From: Hanleya hanleyi
Lineage: Eukaryota > Mollusca > Polyplacophora > Lepidopleurida > Hanleyidae
Assembly (NCBI GenBank): GCA_036873755.1
Contig: JAVTVY010045392.1
Coordinates: 143,169-207,168, forward strand
Direction: 5' to 3'
Length of the DNA: 64,000 bases
The position numbers were made by a program, and so were the translations under genes. The notes under the pieces were generated by a model. The model did not search any database. It saw only the letters and a list, made by a program, of their open reading frames with translations, and was not told where the DNA came from. Shown here piece by piece: positions 50,826-62,412 of this stretch. How positions within the stretch are numbered: the first letter of the stretch is position 1; each line of letters begins with the position of its first letter.

Positions 50826-51995
50826 GCTTGTTCCAATGCAAAGGAATTACATATTGTAATAGTCAATAGTTTATTTATTTTTATTTTATTTTATTATTAT
50901 TATTATTATTATTTATTTATTTTTTATATGTTGTGATAGACATAGTTTAATCAGCGTTTGGTGTGTTTTAGTTGTTTTTAAGTGTCTAAATCTTCAAGAA
51001 TTGCAATTATAAAAATTTTATATGTGGGACTGGAAATTTTGAATTGTGGAAATTGTTTCCATTCGAAGGTATTTAAATGTTGCAATATTCATATCAGTAG
51101 TATTTTATATCTATATAATTTTTTATTAGTATGTATTAGCTGAACATGAATAAAGTTTATGAATTTGCTGACTAGCTCGACCATTTGAGCTGAGAGCTGA
51201 CTGCATTGCGAAGATGGATTGTAGCTCTTCGTATTGGTAGTGAGAGGTTGCCAGATATATTCAGAAGATGTATCAAATGTAACTTCTGTTGAAAAATTGC
51301 TACAACGTATGATGTCGGTATGATTTTTTATTTAGTCATAGCAAAACATAGTGACAATAAGAATATGGTTTCACAGACATGCAAAGTTACAATTATATAA
51401 CAAGTTCAAATAACATGACAGTAGCTGAGAAAAGCTGATACATATAAAACATTTAATACATTGAAACCATTATTATCCAAAGAAAATGTGTCGGGGGGAT
51501 GTCCGCACCCCGGTTTTTCTATTTTCTATAAATCCTCCATCATATTAAATTGTTTTCATATCATTATCATTCATTCATTTGCAGTTCACAGCATGGTTTC
51601 CTTCCACCAGCTTGAGTGTATGTTTGGATAATGACCTAAATGACTTAATGAACATTTCATCAAGACCTATCTGTGAGCAGTATTGACAACAGTTGAACCT
51701 CTCAAGGCTGGTAGATAATAGATGTACACTCACTTCAGCTGATAAAGCCAACAAACATCCATTCATGGTCTATTACAACACATATAAGAGAAGTGGGAAG
51801 AGGTGCCGACATACTGACAGAGCCACATGACTTCACAGTACAGTCTTCTGGTTAACCTATTCTAAAGCACATACTAGTACCAAGAATTTAACGATTCATG
51901 ATATGTGTTGTATCTCGGGTACGCTTTTATTGTACCTGTTCATGTGGCAACTTGGATGACATGATCACACGGCCCCTAGCACCGGCATTAGATAC
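50826..51995. other. Unassigned region after the LINE remnant
   Basis: AT-rich, with a TTATTATTATTATT microsatellite at 50890. A minus-strand frame at 51575-51766 (63 residues, containing Cys and His) might be a terminal exon, because a possible acceptor precedes it, but there is no recognised homology. Confidence 0.3.
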
Positions 51996-52004
51996 AAATC
52001 TAGA

Positions 52005-52105
52005 GAGCCTCGATGGAAATACTCTGACAACTCGTATATTGGTAATTGGTGAGCTGTGTCGTTGTGACAACCCGTACACTGGGGATTGGTGAGCTGTATC
52101 GTCGT
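52005..52105. repeat. Two-copy ~39-bp tandem repeat
   Basis: The words GGTGAGCTGTGTCGT / GGTGAGCTGTATCGT with GACAACYCGTAYA recur at about 52028-52066 and 52067-52105. Frames across this block are repeat products. Confidence 0.65.
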
Positions 52106-53740
52106 CAGATGGAAATGACGGCATTTAATCACATGCCCTTGACCATGCTGAGGAGCCAAACAGCAAAGAGAAGAGTACACATGAGCTTTCCTACAGGTTT
52201 CTTATCACACACTGGCAATACTATCCTAGACAAATCAGTGAACAATATTGACTCTCAAACAATTTTATTATACAGTCTGGTGAGGTAATTCAACTTTAGG
52301 ATCGGTATTTACATTGTATGTGAAGTTCAATTTAATAAGATTCTTGTGTTCAGTAACTTAACTAATTAGCATCAATCTTTAATAAATTACAATCTCAAAA
52401 TGACTTAAAATGGATATCTAGAACTTTATGTATGTTTTATTGAGGGGTTTCTGAACATATTTATTGCTGCTTTTGCTGGATATTATACAAGATAACTGTC
52501 AAATTTGTTAAATTTTGTTACAGTAGATCTCAAATTCTCCTCTAAAATGGTGATTTCTCATCGTAGAAAGCCAGCGGGTGGTTCCTCATGCATTTTGCTG
52601 AGAAGCACCAGGAACTTGATAATATCGTGTTTAGGAATGTAATTGCTTTTGTCTTTATTGTACCAATGTAAGCCTCCTGTCCGTGTCTTGTGTGCTGTCC
52701 TCTGTGTTTCATAGGGTGGATGGCGGGTATCTGGTTCCATAATGTTGCTTCAAAGATTTGCTTCTTCGAAGCAACAGGAACACAACTTGGCTGGGTGGTG
52801 CCTGGTTGGTTCCTGGTTGGTTCGTCATGATATGACTGAAATATTGTTGAAAGCGTAGAAAGCCAAGGTAGAAGAATTGTCTAGCCATAGTTGTGACATC
52901 AAGCCGTGACGTCTCGGACTACTTTGTTGACATCTGGCATCAGGATACTAATAATTCCGTTACTTGTTTTGTATTAGCGTAAAAAATCGTCAAAAATCCA
53001 GAAGAGTCACGATGCATAAATCCACTTGGCATGACAATATTTACCTTGTGGGACATTAACTGTGAAAGTCTTGACAGACGTTGACCGTGGAAAATTCAAT
53101 CTGCCGCCATTGACAGCTGATTGATGTTACCGAATGTCATTCAACTTCTGAAATCTGAAATCTGAAAAATCCCATCTTATAAAATCCACAAAGATCTGCT
53201 CTCAAATTTCTAAACAAAGTAGGTCGAAGGCTCCGACCCGGAAGTGATTAACTCCGGTCTGATGCCTGTCAGTCATGGAACCATTCTTACAATAAAGAAT
53301 GCTCTCATCTGAACAAACAATACCCATCCTCAAACTATCCTGAGAAGGCACAAATAAAACTACTCACAGATAGAGATTTTACAACCTAAATAACAAGGGT
53401 ACCTCCTTTATCATTTCCTCTCATTTTGACTTAATATTGGGGTTCAAATAAAAAGTACAATATCTCACTAACCTGTAAGTATTTTTTCCATCTGGTAAAA
53501 AGCACCCAGTAGACTATCCTTCTGTCTATAATAAAAGGTATGCAGCATTGATTAGATATGTCAAACACTATTTTTCATTATTTTTTATTATTTTAATTCA
53601 ATTTTCATGATTTTTTTTTCAATTTAAAACTTTAAAAAGAATTCAAGATATGACAAAACATAATCTGTTTAAAAGCTGCTTAGGTAGGCTACATCTGGTA
53701 AAAAAAAGTCCTTCGTGACAGTGGCTAATTTCTCCATGTA
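52106..53740. other. Unassigned region; one small candidate ORF
   Basis: A minus-strand ATG frame of 60 residues at 52558-52740 (MEPDTRHPPYETQRTAHKTR start, KHDIIKFLVLLSKMHEEPP end) has protein-like composition, but I cannot assign it and saw no splice context. A SINE 3'-end fragment is at 52830. The rest is AT-rich without features. Confidence 0.3.
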
Positions 53741-53749
53741 ATCAGCGGG

Positions 53750-54115
53750 TCATCCCAGGATTATCTTACCTATTATATAGCGTTGGGCAGGGAGAACATC
53801 GATCCCTTCATCCGCCAGATCCTCAAAAATGGTGGGTTTATTGTGGAACACACTACTCGGGTACTTCCGTTTCACGGTGTTATCACAAATCTTCTCGTGA
53901 CGGTGTAAGTGACCGGAGTGTTTGAACACCCGATGGCATTGCTGGCAACTGTAGGATTCGGCATTCCTGTTCATGTTGGTGATATAAGAGAAATGCCCGA
54001 GTGTTCCTTCTTGGTAGAGATTGAGTCTGAGGGTGGTGTCATACTTTTCTGGAGATCGGTGGATCAACTGAACCGTGAAGTGAGGACCACCCTGGACCAG
54101 AAGCGATTCTCCCAA
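53750..54115 (-). pseudogene. Fragment of protein-primed DNA polymerase B (N-terminal region)
   Basis: 121 residues. The segment LIHRSPEKYDTTLRLNLYQ, a Cys2-His-Cys zinc-binding pattern (Cys57, Cys60, His73, Cys77), a KRKYPSSVFHNKPTIFEDL block and GIDVLPAQRY match the region just before the exonuclease domain of Polinton polB. Exonuclease, palm and thumb are absent. In Polintons this enzyme replicates the element with a protein primer. Its presence here shows that the family once had polB, which the 9.5-kb element lacks. Confidence 0.75.
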
Positions 54116-54250
54116 ACACAGAAGAAAAAGATCTTACAGAAAGGCGGGTCAGCACCCCGTACAATAGTCCGAAGCAACTCGGGTGGGGCCGTCTTCAGTA
54201 CCCGGAGCGTCGGAGCGTGCTTCCGTACTCGAGCAGACATCCTGTTAAAC
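54090..54250. pseudogene. pX-like gene split by an inversion breakpoint
   Basis: The C-terminal part (QTQKKKILQKGG) reads on the plus strand at 54112-54147. The N-terminal part (RTRADIL region, complement of the SARIRKH start) reads on the minus strand at 54150-54240. In the intact homologue at 15632-15973 both lie on one strand, so the junction near 54150 is an inversion breakpoint. Confidence 0.72.
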
Positions 54251-54281
54251 TAACGCTGGAACCCCACCCCTACCCCTTTCA

Positions 54282-54961
54282 TTAGCGGACTACAGACACA
54301 ATATAAACAAGAATGGTGTGTTTGAAATGTTTATTATCCCCATCAGGACATTTACACCCAGCTGGGGGAGCCACTGTGGGTGCGTTTACATTATTTTTGG
54401 ATGTACACGTGGTGGGTCTTTCCGGTAAAGATACCGGTTCGTAGTCGATCTTGGTCGGGGGTGGCTTGTTCCAGGTAGAACAGATTTTACCCGTGTTGAG
54501 GGGTTGTCGCATCTTCAAAGGCTTCCAATGCAAACTGAGTGCGTCCGGGGTACATCTGTCTCGCAGTCTGTCTCGCAGATGCCGCAGTTGAGTGGTATCT
54601 CTCGGGTTTTTAAACACCACCAGGTAGTGGGCATTCAAGCTGATTTTCCGATGTTCTTTGTCTTTTTCTGAACAGATTCTGCACAATATAGATGATGTTG
54701 AGCCGCCGATGATGACTGCCTTTGGTAAAGAGCTGAGTGACCCGCGCATCCGTCTCCGCCATGAGATCATCAACCACCACCAAGGTGTCCGCTTCCAAAT
54801 CGGCCAGGTTGGGTGGGCCTTTCACGAACGTGATGTGGGGCATTGGGCGGGGTGATCATGCTGTCGGCGTGTTGAAGGAGTTTCTGGACCAAATGCGTCT
54901 TGCCGGAGTCCATCGGGCCTGCAATGGGGCAGGTGAAGGGGTGTTGCCACCGGGGGTCCAT
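54282..54961 (-). pseudogene. Packaging ATPase remnant
   Basis: Homologue of 16019-16732. The P-loop reads AGPMDSGKT (altered from GPTGSGKT). A stretch of about 20 codons after the first helix is deleted. Walker B is LVVVDDLMAE and QNLF keeps the Gln codon that is TAG in the other copy. Frameshifts follow. Confidence 0.78.
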
Positions 54962-54984
54962 GGTTGAAGGAGTATCCGTCGGTG

Positions 54985-55430
54985 CGTCGAGCTTGATACC
55001 TTTGTCGATGGGCGTTCACTGCAGGTGGTCGTAGAGGGCGTTGCAATACTTGGTGTAGGGCTCGATGTTGACCTGGATTGTACACGTGGTGTGGTAGTGG
55101 TCGCTGGATGAGGTTTGACTGGCGTAGAGGAGGTCTGTAGACTGGTTTGACTGGCACTCACGGCTGGTGTCCTGGGTGGAACGAGTAGAGTTACAAGCAT
55201 CTGGTCCGTCATTCATAATTCAGCCGTCGTTCATTAAAGAATATCCGCGTCCATAATCAAAAGACCTTTTTGCTGAGATAGGCTACGTCGTAAAATACAC
55301 CTCCGTACAACACACCCAGCAGGGTTAGCAATGTCACTAAGATGCCCACTTGTGCTTTGTGCGTTTTGGAAGACGCTGTGACGGTTGCACCGTGTTCATG
55401 GTCGAGCGTGGAATAAAGGATGATGGTGTC
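54985..55430 (-). pseudogene. Membrane-protein remnant
   Basis: The block KTHKAQVGILVTLLTLLGVLYGG corresponds (in two short words, KTHKAQVG and VLYGGVFYDVAY) to residues ~14-44 of the protein at 16777-17163. The Thr/Ser-rich part follows in broken frames at 54985-55220. Confidence 0.65.
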
Positions 55431-55439
55431 TGGTGTTAT

Positions 55440-56153
55440 AGTCGTTTCATCTGGTTGGCCGCGACCCAGGAATTGAAGGAACTGGGCCAGCCTTACCATT
55501 TCACGAAGTGCATCGTCTTGCCTCGGCGTTGCTCGGTTTTCAGGATGCGTTCCACAGTGTAGTAGTCTTGCTTTGTTTTTTCACCACGGACTGTAATTCT
55601 TGCTTGTAAAACGGCCCTAGCAACGGTTCCCCTTGAAGATCTCCCAGTTCATAGACTCGTGGTTGTCGGGATATGCGGCGTTTAATCAGGAAGTGCTCAT
55701 CGCTCAGGTTGGGGAGGTAACGCTTCTCGAACATGCCCTTGACTTTACTGATCCGTACAGGCTCCCCGACCTCGAACACCTTCTTCGGTCGTGGTTGGGA
55801 TTGAATGGGGTACAAGATACGCCGGACTTGGGCTTCGTTGCGTTTGGTAATGGTAGTGGGGCTCTCTGTATACTCGGGTGATAGGCTGAACCACACACAA
55901 GTTTCGGGAGAACATCGATGTACCGCCGTGTATTCTTGTACATGAAATATTTGTACATGCGGCCTTTGAATGCCCTGTTGAACATTTCGACAACCAAAGC
56001 CTTGGTGTCTTGTTGTTTGAGCTAATCTCGGAATTGCGATAGACCAATGCCGTGGTGTTGAGCGGCTCGATAGGTTGCATACAATGCACTATAAACTGCC
56101 GGACTATCAGGACTGTAGTATAAGTTATCTGACACCTTCTCCCAGCGCTTCAT
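55440..56153 (-). pseudogene. Integrase remnant with core deletion
   Basis: It starts at ATG 56153 with the same DNLYYSPDSPA domain, then a TAG (near 56023) and a deletion that removes most of the DDE core. It resumes at the Glu block (VVEMFNRAFKGRMY). The C-terminal VGEPVRISKVKGMFEKRYLP module is in frame at 55540-55896 and, unlike the other copy, keeps the LGDLQGEPLLGPFYKQEL linker. The chromodomain follows with a W-TAA interruption. Confidence 0.83.
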
Positions 56154-56188
56154 GGTGATGTCTGATAATGGACCCAGAGAGTAGCGTG

Positions 56189-56196
56189 TATTTATA
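56189..56196 (-). promoter_or_regulatory. TATA box of the integrase remnant
   Basis: TATAAATA, 35 bp from ATG 56153, equal in sequence and position to the box at 18267-18274. Confidence 0.55.
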
Positions 56197-56280
56197 ACGA
56201 GGTCGAGGTCTGATGTTCGGGTTCTATCACCGTTGTATATATCCTAGTTTAGCTGGGTAATCGATGACGTCGTCGTCCTT

Positions 56281-56740
56281 TCACAGTGGACTGTTGAGTG
56301 TCACACCATCCACGGAGGTGAGTACCGGGTGGTCTCTTGCCTTGACGTAGTTGATCATTTGCTCATTGGGTTCTGTCGCCGCGTCATTCAGGGCACGAGC
56401 CCAGCCCAACTGAACGGCTGACCGTCCGTCCGATGTAAACAGCTGGCTCACAAGAGGCACCACTTTATCCAAGGCCATTCACAGTTCAGGGCCGTACAAA
56501 GAACGGTCCACGGTGTACGTTGATGGCGCTCTCGATGTGGATGAGGCTTCCGTCCAGTTCACCACACAACACTCTTTTAAATTTGGTCCAGCCGTCACAT
56601 TGTAGGGTAACCGTATTCGATATGGACTCCGGACTCGACCCACAAACATCCCGGTCTTCCACGATGGTGACTTTATCCTCATAGACGTGTAAGCCCACCT
56701 CAGGGGTAAGGGGAAGGACGGCTCGTAGAATTCGTGACAT
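56281..56740 (-). pseudogene. PC4-like B remnant
   Basis: It starts at ATG 56740 (MSRILRAVLPLTPEVGLHVY). Module 1 keeps GWTKFKRVLCGELDG. Module 2 is broken near 56490, and the tail resumes with MALDKVVPLVSQLF. It lies directly upstream of the integrase remnant, so gene A is absent between them. Confidence 0.75.
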
Positions 56741-56790
56741 GATGGAGCAAATGACGTGCGATGAATGTCGCACACGCTCGTTGACCCGCG

Positions 56791-56798
56791 TATTTATA
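56791..56798 (-). promoter_or_regulatory. TATA box of the PC4-like B remnant
   Basis: TATAAATACGCG, 50 bp upstream of ATG 56740, the same spacing as for the intact gene B. Confidence 0.55.
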
Positions 56799-56829
56799 CC
56801 CATCAGGAGGTGACCTTGGCATTATGACG

Positions 56830-58235
56830 TCATTATGAACGTCACAGGAAGTGACCCTCTTTGTAGGGTGAAAAGGTGAATTCTAACGATTTCATTGGTT
56901 AAAATACAGCACGCTGATTGGTCAGTATGAGTCCACTTTCCAAAGTCCATTGTACGTCAGAATCCCTCATTTTGACAAAAAAAAAAAACACCCGGAGACT
57001 GCCAGAAATGACCGGGCATGACCGGAGGTGACGTCATCCGTGAAATAGTACCCCGTTAAATTTTACCCTAGCGGGGGGAACAAAAATGTCAGCCACACTT
57101 TTAGGCGGGAATCGATCCTTCATATACTACTATGGTATGAGGAATTATTGGTATATCACACTGGTCACCAAATATATTGCATACACTGTTATCAGACCAC
57201 ATGTACACTTTTTCAAAAATAGGTACCGTTTGCCTGAGGATCCTCATAAAGCGACAAGTAAAGATGGGGAGCGTTTTTTGTTGATCTGATCTTAATCAGA
57301 TTGAGGGGGATGGGCTGGGGGTTCTGACGTTTCTATTATAAAACCAAAACACCAAGAGTCCCATCACCAACCAAAGTATATTTATTACACCCTTCCCCAT
57401 AATTAGTTTCCGATATACTGAATTTAACGTTATGTGACAGTATTGTGTTTCTGGGTCATTCTACAGTAAAGGCCAGTTTTCATGTCCTCGTGCCAAACCG
57501 CAAAAAAATCTTTGTATTAGGCGGCCTTTAATGTTTGTGGTCATCGTATATCGTTAATTTAAGGATTTATAATGATCATCTACCGATTAACGAATAAAAA
57601 AGACTTGTTTTGCATTTTTTCTGAGTAATTTAATATTTTTGGTACCAACAAAAATACATGTCCCCTATCGCATTCCCTGAAACTGTCGATGACGAAAAAG
57701 ATATTAAAAAGCGGTATGTCTTGTTGCAGTTCATTTTATTGTCAAGAATATCATGAATATTTGTTGTTTCCTGCAAGGTGAGAAGTAAATATTCTATAAT
57801 TTTGAATTAATTCTCATACGTTTCTTTCAAATCTTCTGTCCCCGCGTCGCCTGTCACGGCAAACTGACCTGATCTCTGGTGGCAATAGAGTTGGCTTCAG
57901 ATGATCACTTGGTTACCAGTAGTTCTCAATGTCTACGTATTTGAAGGAACGTGTAAAGCAATGTGCATAGCTTTTCCATGCACATTTCACTAGTTTTGGG
58001 CTGAGATTGACAAACACAAAGTATGTTTATTCTGTGTCATCTACGAACGGATATTACCTCAGTGAAAATCTGTGTTAGTTCTGTTATCTCTAGATAAAAG
58101 GTTGGTTACGGACTCCATCCTCCATATTTACCGAATGTCCCAGGCTGAGTATATCAATATTTTGAACTGAAAAGCCAAATCATGTTCTCAGCGTCATCTA
58201 CATCACGGTCATCTACATCACATTTGTGTGGTGTA
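56830..58235. other. Unassigned region
   Basis: It has CRE-like TGACGTCATCCG at 57030 and GAAGTGACC words near 56845, then AT-rich DNA without recognised genes or elements. A short frame at 57086 is not convincing. Confidence 0.35.
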
Positions 58236-58237
58236 TG

Positions 58238-58600
58238 GGGGCCCTCGGTGGCCGAGTGGTCTAAAGCGCTTCGCTGGTGACCGCTAGCCTCACACCACTG
58301 AACCGGCACGGGTTCGAACCCAGCTGGTCCATGTGTGAAAGTTTGTCAGTTACTTGCCGAAGGGCGGTGGTTCTCTCCGGGTACACCGGCTTCCTCCACC
58401 AACCAAACTGACTGTCACCATATGAGTGAAACAAACTTGAGTGTGACATTAAGCCAAATTCCCTCCCTCCTCCCTGTGTGATGTATGTGACATTTAACGT
58501 GACGTGGATGACATTGCCGTTACGGAGAGGACAAACGAAGCCCATATATGAGTGAAGAGTAGGATTAAAGGACTGCGTGTGTGGGGAATTTGAAATATGA
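58238..58600 (+). mobile_element. tRNA-derived SINE with conserved central region
   Basis: A box GTGGCCGAGTGGTC (58248) and B box GGGTTCGAACCC (58310) are at tRNA spacing. They are followed by GGTGGTTCTCTCCGGGTACA and CCGGCTTCCTCCACCAACCA, a central motif I recall from widespread animal SINEs (MetaSINE-like). The 3' limit is uncertain. Confidence 0.7.
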
Positions 58601-59748
58601 TAAAATCCCAGGATCATCGCTTTTAACGGGGGCGAAACTATTAGAAAGATTGAGTCACTCTGGCTTAATAATTTTGGTGATAGACGTGACGGACCCCCAT
58701 GAAATGGGTCAAATTTGATTTTAACACAACATTTTTGATTCCTTTTGAGCCAATTTTTTGAGGTAAAAATCGAAAATATCTGGGTCTGTCACATTTTTAC
58801 CCAAAAATATTGAGTGGGATTGACTCAATCTCTCGGACAGTGTAGACCAAATGTGGAAAATGGTCATCTACGTCACAGTCCGTCATCTACATCACGGATG
58901 TCATCTACGTCACGAGACATTTTTGAAGATATTCGATGATAATCAATCTCAAACTGATATAGAAAATTACGTATATTATTCTACATGTATGCACATTGAT
59001 AAGAAAGATTGAAAATATGATTGGTCTGTTTCTTTGCTATTCCGAAGTCAACAAAGAATATTATTTTGGAAGTAATCGAATCCGGGTCCTATGAATAGAG
59101 GATTGTATGTTTTGTGTGACATTTTGCAATAGGAATATCATTGGGAAATATATATTAAAATATAACCAGAGAAGATTGTAATAAGTGTGTCCAGACAGGA
59201 CACCTGAAAATAAAATCAAATTTTATATGGGAACCTGGGAACTTTTGCATCTTTGTTGTGACGTAGATGACAGAGCATTGACTACCGGTATATAAATTCA
59301 AAACTGACAGTTTATGAAGAAATATTTTCTTAAATCGCTTAAAATATCATTATTGTCAAGATAAAACTCCCTCGTAACAAATCAAACCCCCGAAAATGCT
59401 GAAATGTTCGATTGAAAAATTCGAACTACTGCCACTTGAAACTGGCTCTTACTGTAGAACCACACTTCGCCTTCCCAGTCATAGCCCTGGGCATACCTGC
59501 ATGGCTCCATCCCAAACATTACTTTTTCATGGACCAAAAATAATTGTTTAAAAGCGGTTACAGGAAGTACTCGAAATAAAATTATATACAAAAAATAGAA
59601 TATGAGTTAACCTCCCCACTACCACCCTGGTCTCCAATATAAGAAGAGAAGACTCGATCGGTGACCGGTAATGAACTGTTCAAAGAGGTGTTTGTCCGAT
59701 TAATGATAAAATAATTGCGATTACAAAAGCACATAATTAGTTTGCATA
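58601..59748. other. Unassigned region with repeated CATCTACGTCAC words
   Basis: GTCATCTACGTCAC and close variants recur at 58178-58222, 58863-58915 and (inverted) 59258-59272. There is otherwise AT-rich sequence with no gene. Confidence 0.4.
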
Positions 59749-59811
59749 TAGTCAGAATTATAATGTTTATGTACTGTTTAAAACAGTACATAAACATTAT
59801 AATTCTGACTA
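59749..59811. repeat. Perfect 63-bp palindrome
   Basis: Bases 59749-59779 are the exact reverse complement of 59781-59811, around a single central A (TGTTTAAAACA). There is effectively no loop. Confidence 0.9.
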
Positions 59812-60178
59812 GAGCCTGGGTATTTTATGTCAGTAAATTATTGAGTGAAATATACGTTCGAAGAACTTTGCTTAAATTTAACACAGAAGTAAATGAATAG
59901 ATCTGCTCATAATTTGAACCGATGTACCATCTTTCATGTCGCCAAGTTGTGGAAGTTTATCTCAAGTATACATGTGGACAATATACATGAAAATGAGCGT
60001 GAACTCCCAGCTTCAGCACTCAGCTGTCACCATTGAAACTGAACATTCCGTGTATTGGAGCTCTCGTATGTCATAAGGCAAATAAGGTCGATTTCAAGAG
60101 GTACGATATGAATTTGAAGAGTGACTATGATTCCAGTGGAGATCCGACAATTTGCGTGCAATCGACGAACACGACAGC
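59812..60178. other. TSR1 upstream region
   Basis: No TATA box stands out near the TSR1 start. The sequence just upstream of the ATG (CGACGAACACGACAGC) is a plausible 5' untranslated region. A plus-strand frame crossing the start (60033-60224) is in a different frame and not favoured. Confidence 0.4.
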
Positions 60179-60293
60179 ATGGCTGCAGATACAGAACAAC
60201 AACGACACAGACCAGGGACTTTAAAACAACAAAATAAGTCACACAAACATGGTAGACATAGAAGTAAAGGGAAGTTGTACAAAGATACAAAAG
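60179..60293 (+). CDS. TSR1: TSR1 ribosome-maturation factor, coding exon 1
   Basis: ATG 60179 begins MAADTEQQRHRPGTLKQQNK and continues SHKHGRHRSKGKLYKDTK. It closely parallels the N-terminus of animal TSR1, a nuclear and cytoplasmic GTPase-like factor required for 20S pre-rRNA and pre-40S maturation. The exon ends in phase 1 at 60293 with donor GTAAAA. The basic stretch is the expected nuclear/nucleolar targeting region. The remaining ~750 residues lie in later exons, mostly beyond the window. Confidence 0.85.
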
Positions 60294-60503
60294 GTAAAAT
60301 GTCGAAATGTGTAAACAAAACTTGAAATTTGCCATGAAACCCCACAACATATTCAACAACAACGACAACAAACATAATTTGACCAGGTCAGAGCAACTGG
60401 GATAGGCCTATATATATCCCACTTCGGATATTAAATCCAAGTGCGGATATTAAAATATATCCTAATTTGAATATTTTGTCTGATCTCAATTCATACTAAA
60501 CGA

Positions 60504-60620
60504 CTTAGGTACCGCGTATGGCGTTGGGCACACCGGTTCTCGTCAGATCACCGAAGTTAAGCAACATTCAGCTCGGTCAATACTTGAATGGGTGACCGGG
60601 TGCTGTACTGGCTGGGCTGA
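60504..60620 (+). pseudogene. 5S rRNA-derived sequence (5S SINE head or pseudogene)
   Basis: It has the internal promoter parts of 5S rRNA: GAAGTTAAGCAAC (60553) and GAATGGGTGACC (60587), with TCTCGTCAGATCACC upstream. The segment between the C box and the 3' end is shortened and the 5' end is diverged, so it is not a functional 5S gene. It sits in TSR1 intron 1. A SINE3-type element is likely. Confidence 0.7.
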
Positions 60621-62412
60621 TCAGTGTCCAGGGTAATAGGAACTGAGGCCGATAATAGTTGTTACGCTAATGACTGGCCAGCGGTGACATCTGGGAAAGT
60701 TAATTAGAGACTGCTATATGAATTCTCTCACGGTAGTACATAATTTGCACACACCTGGTCAGAAAAAGAGACGGGTCTATATGTACGGTCAGGAGGTGTC
60801 ACTGCACGGTAAATAAGTTACTTGCACAGCCTGCACAGCATGGGACCTCGACTGCTAATGACCCTGTCTCGACCACCCTGGAAAGCGGCAGGGTTACTGT
60901 AAGCTTCTAAATACCTCGGTAAGAGTGTGCTCCTAGATGAAAGTTGGAACATCTGGAACAACAACAACAATGGCGAATTCTGTTTCGAAATCACAAAAAA
61001 CAAGATCGAATGTACTTCACAAAGCTATAATTTTGCTGACTTTTTCTCGCCGCAATTATTCTCTGTGACACTGATATTGCAATTACATGCATTATTTTTT
61101 CGTGTTGTTACAGTACTGTATATGTCCCATCACTCACCACTGACTGTTGTATGTCTTAATGCGGGAGTCAAACGAAGCCCCCCCCCCCCCACCTCATGCT
61201 ACGGTCTGGCTTAGTGGGGGATTACCTGGGAAATCGCAACAAGTTTATGCCCCAGGGGGTGGGGCTTTCCAACATTTTCAGCACAGATTATGTGGAGATT
61301 CAGTTAATATTTCTTTTACCTAGTAATGGGGCATTAATTTTATTTGGTTGAGGTTTGGGTGGGGATTCACTTCAAGGTTTTGCCCCAGGGCATTGAAGCA
61401 TTTTAACATCTCTCGACCTCCAATAAACCCCGAGGTTGTGGGGGTGGGGATTTAGCTTGACTCGTGCATTATACACACAGAATAAGCAGCAAAATATACC
61501 AGCTTGAAAACATAGATCCGAAGTATAAAAAATATCCAAAGTGGGATATTTTATCCCAATTGAATATATATTCCAGTTAGTCCTTTTCCCCGACCTGTTG
61601 AACATGTTGTAGGACACTAATGTTTACATATTTTTTTGTGTAATAACAAATAAATAAAGGTACCGGTACTCAATCTCATGTACAGAGGTAAGCCCAGAGA
61701 GTATAATAAAATTTACCATTCAACTGTACAACATGCCAAATGATCGCAGCTAGTAAAAGAGGTTTCACATGCACTGAGTTTAAAACGTGAAATCCCCATC
61801 TAAAACTAAACATTTTAGCAGTATTGAAGTTGGGTGTCCTAGGAGAACTCCAAAGCAAGAGAAATAACTCTGATACCTGTTCAGGTGAGAGCAATTTGAG
61901 GGTCGTCAAGCTGACGTAAGAAAATGAAGTCCTGCGTGTTGACCGGGCGTACTGTGTAACACCGGCAAGTCATACCCGTAGAGCGCCTCATTTTTTCTTT
62001 CGCAACAAGCGGAAGAGCGGATCTATCAAATGTTTCAAAGATTACAGACGATTCACAGGGTTTTAAGAAGAAGAATTTGTACAGTTCTTCGTTCTGTTAA
62101 TATCAGATAGTGCTTACTTCGGCCCGCTCGAAATACCTTGAAAGAAAAATATGATTGCATTTCTGTTGCATTTCGGTTCATGGCTATATGCTTCCGGCTC
62201 TTTGAACTTGTGTTATTCATTATGTTGTTCGGGGACCATATTGACATGTCTTCCATCAAAACAGGTTTTGTCAAAAGTCAATCAATGATCTTCAGGTCGT
62301 TGAGTTAACACTTCCTGATTTTAATTTGTCGTCTTGTGCCATAATCGGCACACAAACATAGTCTTCACAATCATACATGTTCAACTGTTCCACATGTTAG
62401 CTATTTCTATCA
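60621..62412. other. TSR1 intron 1, unassigned part
   Basis: It contains the body of the 5S-derived element, a C-run (61181-61190) and GGGGGTGGGG patches (61255-61460) typical of unclassified repeats. No exon with convincing splice sites was seen. Confidence 0.4.

Larger units (their letters stand above)
53750..56803 (-). mobile_element. Second Polinton, rearranged and internally deleted
   Basis: It carries homologues of the 9.5-kb element in similar order: a polB N-terminal fragment, pX-like, packaging ATPase, membrane protein, integrase and PC4-like B. Capsid protein, penton, pVI and protease are missing, as are PC4-like A and C and the tail-anchored gene. The segment 53750-54150 is inverted relative to the rest. 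I could not find terminal repeats or a target duplication. Nucleotide similarity to the first element is clear but well below identity. Confidence 0.88.

Noticed and set aside
51927..52180. Minus-strand frames with Cys and His residues
   Set aside because: They arise from a 39-bp tandem repeat.
60027..60375. 114-codon hydrophobic minus-strand frame across the TSR1 start
   Set aside because: Antisense to TSR1 exon 1 and its flank; the TSR1 match is far stronger.
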